In this document: piece after piece, positions 6,366 through 11,192 of the stretch | Layout: each line of letters opens with the position of its first letter | Numbering within the stretch: the stretch's first letter is position 1 | Source of the DNA: Ruminococcus flavefaciens | GTDB lineage: Bacteria; Bacillota; Clostridia; Oscillospirales; Ruminococcaceae | NCBI GenBank assembly: GCA_002309635.1 | Contig: DBXO01000048.1 | Coordinates: 16,900-28,091, forward strand | DNA length: 11,192 nt | Reading direction: 5' to 3' | Notes under the pieces: generated by a model | Told to the model about the DNA's origin: nothing | Database searches by the model: none | The model's input: only the letters and a program-made list of their open reading frames with translations | Translations under genes and position numbers: made by a program

Positions 6366-6608
6366 TTACTCGATAACAGTATAGTTATCCGCTGCATTCT
6401 CCTTTGTAGCGTGTTCTGTAACGCTCAGGACCTTTACCTTAAGTGGGCGGGTACCCATATTGATCTCGATGATATCGCCCACCTTAACGTCGTAGGAGGC
6501 ACGTGCAGCCTTGCCGTTTACAACTATCTTCTCGGCGTCGCAGGCTTCGTTTGCAACGGTGCGGCGCTTTATAAGGCGTGTTACCTTGAGGTATTTATCC
6601 AGTCTCAT
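6366..6608 (-). CDS. rqcP: RqcP (YabO-like) S4-domain RNA-binding protein
   Basis: The 80-residue product begins MRLDKYLKVTRLIKRRTVAN, a near match to B. subtilis YabO/RqcP, and continues with the S4 fold features VVNGKAARASYDVKVGD and the C-terminal YTVIE. RqcP works with RqcH on stalled 50S subunits, stabilising the P-site tRNA during Ala-tail synthesis in ribosome-associated quality control. The open frame extends upstream to 6851 but would overlap hup wholesale; ATG 6608 has SD GAAAGGA five bases upstream and matches the family start. It is the last gene of a mazG-hup-rqcP unit. A terminator-like hairpin sits just before it, so it likely receives only part of the hup transcription. Confidence 0.93.
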   Translation of the reverse strand: MRLDKYLKVTRLIKRRTVANEACDAEKIVVNGKAARASYDVKVGDIIEINMGTRPLKVKVLSVTEHATKENAADNYTVIE

Positions 6609-6625
6609 ATATATCCTTTCATGTA

Positions 6626-6656
6626 AAACAAACGGGGACAGAAGCCTGTCCCCGTT
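6626..6656 (-). terminator. Terminator-like attenuator between hup and rqcP
   Basis: A perfect 11-bp stem, AACGGGGACAG (6631-6641) with CTGTCCCCGTT (6646-6656), has a four-base loop. On the minus strand it is followed by TGTTTTA, a broken U-tract. It lies 8 bases after the hup stop and about 10 bases before the rqcP SD. This arrangement suggests partial termination and an mRNA 3' end that protects abundant hup message. Confidence 0.78.
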
Positions 6657-6663
6657 ATTATCA

Positions 6664-6966
6664 TTACTTCTTCTTTTTCTTTGCGGGCTTAGCAGCGTTA
6701 ACAGCTTCCTTAAGACCTCTGCCTGCCTTGAAAGCGGGAGCCTTGCAGGGAGGGCAAACCATCTTAGCCTTTGTCTTGGGGTTGATGCATGTCTTCTCGC
6801 CTCTCTCACGAACCTCGAATGTACCGAAGCCTGTGATAGAAACCTTGTCACCCTTTACGAGTGTTTCCTGGATCGATGAGAGTGTAGCTTCGAGAGCTGC
6901 TGCTGCGTCCTTCTTGGTGCAGCTTGCCTTTTCAGCGATTGAATTGATGAGTTCGGTCTTAGTCAT
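6664..6966 (-). CDS. hup: HU-family nucleoid DNA-binding protein with lysine-rich tail
   Basis: The 100-residue protein has the HU/IHF core: MTKTELINSIAEKA helix, ALE helix, GDKVSITGFGTFEVRER beta region, the DNA-minor-groove arm around INPKTK with the intercalating Pro63, and PAFKAGRGLKEAVN at the end. HU dimers bend and compact DNA. Two features differ from textbook HU: four cysteines (16, 60, 71, 74), including CPPC at the C-terminal base of the arm where most HU have IPASK or IPACK, and a seven-Lys tail (AAKPAKKKKK). The start at 6966 is fixed by SD GGAGGAA (6974-6980), spacing 7, and it overlaps the mazG stop by 8 bases, implying translational coupling. A longer in-frame extension to 7032 is rejected as it has no SD. 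Confidence 0.95.
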   Translation of the reverse strand: MTKTELINSIAEKASCTKKDAAAALEATLSSIQETLVKGDKVSITGFGTFEVRERGEKTCINPKTKAKMVCPPCKAPAFKAGRGLKEAVNAAKPAKKKKK

Positions 6967-7783
6967 TTTTACGTTCCTCCATTTTACTGATAATTGATTT
7001 TGCCTTGTTCCAATAAATGTCAAGCTCTTCAATAGGAAGATCCTTCATATCGAGTTTGTCCTCGGCAGTAAGGTCTTCGGTGACGGAAAAGCGCTTGATG
7101 AACTTTTCCGTAGCGGACTTAAGTGCAAGCTCGGCGTCAACGCCGAGGTGGCGGGCTGCATTCACACACGAAAACAGCAGATCGCCGATTTCCTCTTCGA
7201 TATTAGCCTTATCGCCGTTGGCGATAGCAGCGTCCAGTTCGGCCTTTTCATTTCCGATACAAGCTACAGCGTCCTCAGCACAACGGAAATCCATACCTGC
7301 ACGCATTGCACGCTTGCCTACCTTCTGGGCTCTCATAAGAGCGGGAAGGGACTTTGCAACGCTTGTGAGCGTATCGGTATAGCGTTCCTGACCCTTTGTT
7401 TCCATTTTTATGGCGTCCCAGTTTTTCAGCACCTGATCAGTGGTGTCTGCCGTAACGTCTCCGAAAACGTGGGGGTGGCGGATTATGAGCTTTTTGCAGA
7501 TCTCGTCGCACACATCATCGAAAGTAAACGTATTCGTTTCTTCCTCGATCCTGCAATGGAAAACTACCTGAAGCAGAACGTCGCCAAGCTCTTCACGAAG
7601 AAGCGCCTTGTCGTCAAGGTCGATAGCCTCGATGACCTCGCAGGTCTCTTCTATGAGATCGCTTTTGATAGAAGTATGGGTCTGCTCCCTGTCCCAGGGG
7701 CAGCCGCCCTCGCTTCTCAAAAGCCTTACTATATCGAGCAGATCTCTGATCGAGTAATGATCCTTCTGCTGATATTCAACCAT
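6959..7783 (-). CDS. mazG: Nucleoside triphosphate pyrophosphohydrolase MazG
   Basis: The 274-residue enzyme hydrolyses (d)NTPs to monophosphates and PPi, clearing damaged or excess nucleotides. The first MazG domain has GGCPWDREQTH (26-36), the metal-binding EETCEVIEAID (45-55) and REELGDVLLQVVFH (63-76) with the EExxE and ExxD acids. A second MazG repeat is visible around EEEIGDLLFSCVNAARHLG in the C-terminal third, as in full-length two-domain MazG. SD AAGGAAG is nine bases before ATG 7783. It heads the mazG-hup-rqcP unit, an order seen in many Clostridia, and its last 8 bases overlap hup. Confidence 0.96.
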   Translation of the reverse strand: MVEYQQKDHYSIRDLLDIVRLLRSEGGCPWDREQTHTSIKSDLIEETCEVIEAIDLDDKALLREELGDVLLQVVFHCRIEEETNTFTFDDVCDEICKKLIIRHPHVFGDVTADTTDQVLKNWDAIKMETKGQERYTDTLTSVAKSLPALMRAQKVGKRAMRAGMDFRCAEDAVACIGNEKAELDAAIANGDKANIEEEIGDLLFSCVNAARHLGVDAELALKSATEKFIKRFSVTEDLTAEDKLDMKDLPIEELDIYWNKAKSIISKMEERKND

Positions 7784-7817
7784 AGGAAAACACTTCCTTA
7801 AAGACGGGCTATGTAAT

Positions 7818-7846
7818 ATAATACCCTAAAATTTGTCAAATTGCAA
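7818..7846 (-). promoter_or_regulatory. Promoter of the mazG-hup-rqcP unit
   Basis: On the minus strand TTGCAA (7841-7846) and TATTAT (7818-7823) are spaced by 17 bases, with a leader of about 30 bases. A perfect TTGACA (7834-7839) overlaps but pairs only with a poor TTACAT at spacing 17. The first arrangement is preferred. The rest of 7784-7971 is AT-rich with no gene and no clear trpS terminator. Confidence 0.6.
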
Positions 7847-7971
7847 CCTATTTTTTACAATTTCGTCAATATTATGGAATATGGGGATTTACCATGTGAT
7901 GGTTTGTATATTTTTGCTATATAATTACAGTTAGTTATATATATGAAAACATAAAAAACCTGATAAATGCA

Positions 7972-8967
7972 CTATCTGTCAACGAATCCGACCTTATGAT
8001 AAGCCTTTGAAACTATCCTTCCCGAGTACCTGAGAGCCTTCTGTGCGCCCTCGGTGTAGCACTCCTTGAGATAGGTCCTGTCTGCGCTGAGCTTTGCGAA
8101 CTCGGTACGCACAGGCTCAAGGTGATCGGCAACAGCCTCGCCCACAGCGAGCTTGAAGTCACCGTAGCCCTTTCCTGCGAATTCGGACTCTATAGCCTTG
8201 AAGTCCTTGCCTGTAACGCAGGAATAAATAGTCATAAGGTTATTTATGCCGTCCTTGCCCTCGCGGCAGCATACTTCTGCCTCGCTGTCGGTAACGGCTC
8301 TCTTGAACTTGCGTATAATAGTGTCCTTATCGTCGAGGATAAGGATGCAGGCGTTGGGATTGTCGTCTGATTTCGACATCTTTTTGGTAGGCTCCTGCAA
8401 TGACATTATCTTTGCGCCCACCTCGGGGATGTAAGGCTCGGGGAGGGTGAAGAAGTCACCGTAGCGCTGATTGAAGCGCTGAGCGATATTTCTTGCAAGT
8501 TCGAGGTGCTGCTTCTGGTCCACGCCGACGGGAACGAGGTCCGCGTTGTAGGCGAGGATATCCGCAGCCATAAGCGTAGGATAGGTGAAAAGTCCCGCAT
8601 TGATATCGTCGGGGTGCTTCTGGCTCTTGTCCTTGAACTGCGTCATTCTTGAGAGCTCGCCGAACTGGGTATTGCAGCCCAGTATCCAGTTGAGCTCCGC
8701 ATGCGTGGGAGCATGGCTTTGTATGAAGAGTATTGATCTCTGCGGGTCAACGCCGCACGCCATGAGCAGGGCGTATGAATTGAGAGTATTCTGACGGAGC
8801 TTTGCGGGCTCCTGTTTTACGGTGATAGCGTGCATATCTACAACGCAGTAAATGCAGTTGTACTGCTCCTGCAAAGCGCCCCAGTTCCTTACGGCGCCGA
8901 TGTAGTTGCCGAGAGTAAAGGTGCCCGTAGGCTGGATACCGCTGAATATCAGCTTTTTATCGTCCAT
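7972..8967 (-). CDS. trpS: Tryptophanyl-tRNA synthetase
   Basis: The 331-residue class I synthetase charges tRNA-Trp using ATP. The N-terminal SGIQPTGTFTLGNYIGA holds the HIGH-equivalent motif (TLGNYIG, 18-24), followed by the tryptophan-pocket region DMHAIT, GVDQKQHLELARN (148-160) and KKMSKSDDNPNA, with KMSKS at 196-200. Length and motif spacing are normal for bacterial TrpRS. SD AAGGAG (8976-8981) is eight bases before ATG 8967 and overlaps the stop codon of the upstream unknown gene, so the pair is cotranscribed and perhaps coupled. No T-box specifier or AGGGTGG motif was found upstream, which is unlike many Firmicute synthetase genes. Confidence 0.97.
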   Translation of the reverse strand: MDDKKLIFSGIQPTGTFTLGNYIGAVRNWGALQEQYNCIYCVVDMHAITVKQEPAKLRQNTLNSYALLMACGVDPQRSILFIQSHAPTHAELNWILGCNTQFGELSRMTQFKDKSQKHPDDINAGLFTYPTLMAADILAYNADLVPVGVDQKQHLELARNIAQRFNQRYGDFFTLPEPYIPEVGAKIMSLQEPTKKMSKSDDNPNACILILDDKDTIIRKFKRAVTDSEAEVCCREGKDGINNLMTIYSCVTGKDFKAIESEFAGKGYGDFKLAVGEAVADHLEPVRTEFAKLSADRTYLKECYTEGAQKALRYSGRIVSKAYHKVGFVDR

Positions 8968-8979
8968 CTTGGTGACTCC

Positions 8980-9510
8980 TTACTGATTTGCTTCTTTTCT
9001 TCTGATAGCGTCGTCCTTGAGCTGGCAGTTCCTGATCTCTGTGAGAACGCGCTGATAGAGAACGTAGAATGAGCGGAGCTCCTTTTCCTCTTCGGGGATA
9101 ACGCCTGCTGCCAGCTCGGTCTTGTATACGCCGTTCTTGGTGAGCAGGAAGATGTTGTTCGTTCTGCCCTTGGGAAGGTCGTAAGCCTTGGTCTTCTGAC
9201 ATTTCGGCATTATCTGGGATGCGTTGGCAACGAGAGTATGAGCAGCCTGAACGAGGTTTCTGTATCTCTGGGAAGCTCCTGTGTACTCGCCGCCGTTGTT
9301 GAAGTAAACGTTTGCGGCTCCGTTGATGAAGCATACCATAGTTGTGAGCACGTCAGCCGACATCGGGATATCGATAACAACTCCGAAAACATCGTCTTTC
9401 TTGAGCTTGATGATATTGTTGAAGTACTCGGCAGGGAAGTTGAGAGCCTGTCCTCTTGTCATAAGGTATTTCTGTGTGACATTATATCTGTCTGTCATTC
9501 TGTTTGGCAT
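8980..9510 (-). CDS. Unrecognised soluble protein cotranscribed with trpS
   Basis: I do not recognise this 176-residue product. It has no signal peptide or membrane segment and looks like a mixed alpha/beta domain: strand-rich VFGVVIDIPM and LTTMVCFINGAANVYFNNGGEY (41-76), a helix around RYRNLVQAAHTLVANASQIM, another strand pair NNIFLLTKNGVYKTE (118-132), and a charged helical end. The pattern of a Gly/Asn-rich turn after a hydrophobic strand and then a long helix suggests a small sensory or longin/roadblock-like fold, but this is only an impression. SD AAAGGA (9520-9525) is nine bases before ATG 9510. Its stop is 12 bases before trpS. The coding case is good (SD, spacing, composition); function unknown. 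Confidence 0.85.
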   Translation of the reverse strand: MPNRMTDRYNVTQKYLMTRGQALNFPAEYFNNIIKLKKDDVFGVVIDIPMSADVLTTMVCFINGAANVYFNNGGEYTGASQRYRNLVQAAHTLVANASQIMPKCQKTKAYDLPKGRTNNIFLLTKNGVYKTELAAGVIPEEEKELRSFYVLYQRVLTEIRNCQLKDDAIRRKEANQ

Positions 9511-9539
9511 AATTGATTATCCTTTCAGTGTAATTTCTT

Positions 9540-9606
9540 GATACTGCTCTTTGCATTCTGTGCCGGCCGGTATTGGCTGCCGCAGTCGCTGCAAATGTGC
9601 AGTATC
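9540..9606 (-). other. Structured leader: distant inverted repeat before the unknown-trpS pair
   Basis: GATACTGC (9540-9547) is exactly complementary to GCAGTATC (9599-9606), bracketing 51 GC-rich bases with a CCGGCCGG palindrome and further short stems. It lies between the aminotransferase stop and the unknown gene's RBS. No U-run follows, so it is not a standard terminator, and no T-box or other riboswitch motif is visible. Confidence 0.5.
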
Positions 9607-9620
9607 CTTTTTCTTTATTA

Positions 9621-10814
9621 TCAATCGAGCATTTCTTTTGTCATGCGGGCAAGTATCTCCATGCCCGTCTTTATCTGCTCGTTGGTAGGTGTGGAGTAAT
9701 TGAGCCTGAACGAGTGGCTTACCTCGCTCTCGTCAATGCTGAACGAGTTTCCGGGGACCACAGCCACTTTGTACTGCTGTACTGCTCTTCTGCAAAAATC
9801 GTTCATATCGCAGCTCTCTGGGAGATCGCACCATACAAAGAGGCCGCCCTGAGGCTTGATGTACTTTATCTTCTTTGAGAACTCGTTGTCGATGTATCCG
9901 CACATAAGGTCGCATTTTTCCTTGTATATAGCGCGGAGCTTCTTGAAATGAGCCTCTCTGTCAACAGTGGACATGAATCTGTGAGAGACTACCTGTGCCC
10001 ACATGTTGGAGTGAACGTCCGCTACCTGCTTGCATACCACCATTTTCTGAATGATGGGTGACGGAGCCGAGCAGTAGCCTGTTCTGAAGCCCGATGAGAT
10101 TATCTTTGAGAATGTGCTTGAGTAGATGACCCTGCCCTCTGTATCGAAACTCTTTATGCAGGGGATAGTCTCGCCTGCGAAGCGGAGCTCGCCGTATGGA
10201 TCGTCCTCAAGGATAATGAAGTCATACTTGCATGCAAGCTCGTAAACAGCCTTTCTCTTTGCAAGAGACATAGTCTTTCCCGTAGGGTTCTGGAAGTTGG
10301 GGATCACATAGAGGAGCTTGACGTTCTTCTCTGTTCTGACAGCGTTTTCAAGCTTTTCGAGGTCTATGCCGTCGTCCTCCATATCCACGCCCTTAAGGTG
10401 AACGTTGTATGAGCGGAAAGCGTTGAGCGAACCGATAAAGCAGGGCGACTCGCAGAGAAGAGTATCTCCCTCGTTGAGAAGCACCTTGCAGGCAAGCTCG
10501 TTGGCCTGCTGACCGCCTGAGGTGATGATAAGGTCGTCAAATTCCTTGTGGAAGCAGCTCTTTTCAGCCATCCAGTCCTTGAGCAGGTCGCGGAGGGGAG
10601 TATATCCCTCGGTAACACTGTACTGCAAAGCGAGGATAGGATCCTTGCTGAGGAGCTCTGCTGAGATCTCGGCGATGCGCTCCTTTGGGAAGGCTTCGGG
10701 AGCAGGATTGCCTGCTGCGAAGGAAATTACCTCGGGATCGGCTGTGAATTTCAGTATTTCTCTTATAGCCGATGCGTGGAGCTTGCTTACCTTGTCTGAG
10801 AATTTATATTCCAT
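9621..10814 (-). CDS. PLP-dependent aminotransferase, class I/II (LysN/MocR-type)
   Basis: The 397-residue enzyme transfers amino groups via pyridoxal phosphate. Visible are ISFAAGNPAPEAFP near the N-terminus (substrate loop), TSGGQQANEL (98-107, cofactor phosphate loop), PNFQNPTGK with Asn176, LEDDPYGELRF with Asp205 and Tyr207, the Schiff-base lysine Lys237 in STFSKIISSGFRTGY, and Arg370 in SFRLNYS for the substrate carboxylate. The motif set fits the 2-aminoadipate/aromatic aminotransferase branch, which also forms the C-terminal half of MocR regulators; no helix-turn-helix domain precedes it, so it is a free enzyme. Substrate cannot be assigned. ATG 10814 is preferred to 10844: GAAAGG lies 13 bases upstream (a long spacing) and the family begins there, while 10844 has no SD. 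Confidence 0.92.
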   Translation of the reverse strand: MEYKFSDKVSKLHASAIREILKFTADPEVISFAAGNPAPEAFPKERIAEISAELLSKDPILALQYSVTEGYTPLRDLLKDWMAEKSCFHKEFDDLIITSGGQQANELACKVLLNEGDTLLCESPCFIGSLNAFRSYNVHLKGVDMEDDGIDLEKLENAVRTEKNVKLLYVIPNFQNPTGKTMSLAKRKAVYELACKYDFIILEDDPYGELRFAGETIPCIKSFDTEGRVIYSSTFSKIISSGFRTGYCSAPSPIIQKMVVCKQVADVHSNMWAQVVSHRFMSTVDREAHFKKLRAIYKEKCDLMCGYIDNEFSKKIKYIKPQGGLFVWCDLPESCDMNDFCRRAVQQYKVAVVPGNSFSIDESEVSHSFRLNYSTPTNEQIKTGMEILARMTKEMLD

Positions 10815-10860
10815 GATAAAAAACCAGCCTTTCGTCTGTTTCATAGTATATTAGTCAGTC

Positions 10861-10884
10861 TATGCTCCGTCTTTTCTGAGCATA
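10861..10884 (-). other. Leader hairpin of the aminotransferase mRNA
   Basis: TATGCTC (10861-10867) pairs with GAGCATA (10878-10884) around a 10-base loop in the roughly 100-base leader. No match to a known riboswitch is apparent. Confidence 0.45.
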
Positions 10885-10924
10885 AGTAAATATGATACGT
10901 TCCTTTTGCACAGTCTTTCATAAC

Positions 10925-10953
10925 ATTATACCACATAATTACAAAAATTGCAA
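10925..10953 (-). promoter_or_regulatory. Extended -10 promoter of the aminotransferase
   Basis: On the minus strand TTGCAA (10948-10953) and TATAAT (10925-10930) are spaced by 17 bases with TG extension. TGTGGTATAAT is identical to the ttcA promoter. The leader to ATG 10814 is about 105 bases. Confidence 0.8.
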
Positions 10954-11029
10954 CAGCCGCGGAAAAATAGTAGGCAAATTAATTGTCTGAGCCGCGAAAT
11001 CGTCCTGATTTGTTATTTCAGTGCATACA

Positions 11030-11076
11030 CGCAGGTACGGCGGCTGCCCCTATAACACATAACCGGGGCGCCTGCG
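11030..11076. other. GC-rich inverted repeats in the divergent intergenic region
   Basis: The 325 bases between 10815 and 11139 hold no gene. They contain the aminotransferase leader and promoter, then this block: CGCAGG (11030-11035) with CCTGCG (11071-11076) enclosing GCCCC (11046-11050) with GGGGC (11065-11069) around a 14-base AT-rich loop. There is no T-run, so it is not a terminator. It may be leader structure of the rightmost gene or an operator. TATAAC at 11051 and TATATT near 11079 lack good -35 boxes, so no plus-strand promoter is assigned. Confidence 0.5.
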
Positions 11077-11123
11077 GCATATATTTTGAAGAAAAAAGGC
11101 GTTTTAACATGCCATAAGCCGAA

Positions 11124-11142
11124 AAGGAGGCGTTTTCGACTG
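11124..11142 (+). promoter_or_regulatory. Strong RBS that points to a CTG start
   Basis: AAGGAGG (11124-11130) is followed nine bases later by CTG (11140-11142), the first codon of the flippase-like frame. The SD core sits in the loop of a 6-bp stem, CGAAAA (11120-11125) with TTTTCG (11133-11138). No ATG, GTG or TTG lies within normal SD distance in that frame; a TTG at 11086 is in frame but has no SD. Confidence 0.65.
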
Positions 11143-11192
11143 AAAAAGCAGAATTTTATCAAGGGCTCCATAATACTGATGATATCGGCGGG
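11140..11192 (+). CDS. Partial flippase-like membrane protein (SpoVB/YabM-type), 5' end only
   Basis: Only 17 codons are present before the window ends. From CTG read as Met, the product begins MKKQNFIKGSIILMISA. This matches the characteristic start of the polysaccharide flippase group of the MOP superfamily (SpoVB, YabM, MurJ-like), where K-K-Q-x-F-x-K-G is followed by the first membrane helix. Such proteins move lipid-linked sugars or peptidoglycan precursors across the membrane. The first ATG in frame, at 11179, would cut into the first helix, so CTG at the family's usual start position, nine bases after AAGGAGG, is preferred. The call rests on a short N-terminus and is tentative. Confidence 0.6.
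   Translation, partial: MKKQNFIKGSIILMISA

Noticed and set aside
6609..6851. N-terminal extension of the S4-domain protein
   Set aside because: It runs antisense-free but out of frame through the hup coding region. The family start MRLDKYLK has its own SD at 6614-6620.
7148..7801. 217-codon plus-strand frame opposite mazG
   Set aside because: It is a shadow of a well-supported mazG with full catalytic motifs, and has no SD or family features.
9511..9620. T-box leader for the trpS unit
   Set aside because: No AGGGTGG-type T-box sequence, specifier-loop pattern or terminator with U-run could be found.

Overview
The window looks like chromosome of a rumen or gut Ruminococcus, most likely Ruminococcus flavefaciens or a close relative. 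The main reason is the first gene. It encodes a small surface protein with one cohesin-like module, a Thr/Pro/Lys linker and a Gram-positive wall-sorting tail, which is the architecture of ScaE, the cellulosome anchor that closes the sca cluster in R. flavefaciens. Moderate GC, strong GGAGG-type ribosome binding sites, TATAAT promoters and a mazG-hup-rqcP gene block also fit a Clostridia-class Firmicute. Species assignment is from memory of protein features, not from a search.

Layout: (1) 4-936 (+) scaE-like anchor, ending at a strong, possibly bidirectional terminator. (2) 995-1741 (-) TtcA/TilS-family tRNA thiolase, converging on scaE. (3) Back-to-back promoters at 1770-1866 drive it and a plus-strand membrane protein of unknown role (1940-2461). 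(4) A hairpin-rich non-coding stretch (2462-2733) precedes ung, uracil-DNA glycosylase (2734-3405). (5) An AT-rich gap with a near-consensus promoter leads to an orphan ABC-type solute-binding lipoprotein (3772-5163), then an NAD-dependent epimerase/dehydratase-family protein (5291-6244). (6) Facing terminators at 6244-6327 separate this from a minus-strand half: mazG-hup-rqcP (7783 to 6366), an unknown gene followed by trpS (9510 to 7972), and a class I/II aminotransferase (10814 to 9621). (7) At the right edge a plus-strand gene begins whose first residues resemble SpoVB/YabM-type flippases. It appears to start at CTG.

Most of the window is housekeeping: tRNA thiolation and charging, nucleotide sanitation, uracil repair, nucleoid protein, and ribosome-associated quality control. 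MazG, HU and RqcP form a compact unit in which the mazG stop overlaps the hup start and a partial terminator lies between hup and rqcP. The specialised part is the left edge, where the ScaE-type cohesin would tether the cellulosome (through ScaB, and CttA) to the wall.

I did not find a complete new defence, mobile or biosynthetic system, and saw no CRISPR, IS, tRNA or rRNA. The items most worth a second look are the non-canonical sorting motif of the ScaE-like protein, the CTG start with an apparently duplicated initiation region at the right edge, the hairpin between Shine-Dalgarno and start at 1908-1942, the four-cysteine HU, the structured block at 2504-2644, and the unrecognised protein cotranscribed with trpS.
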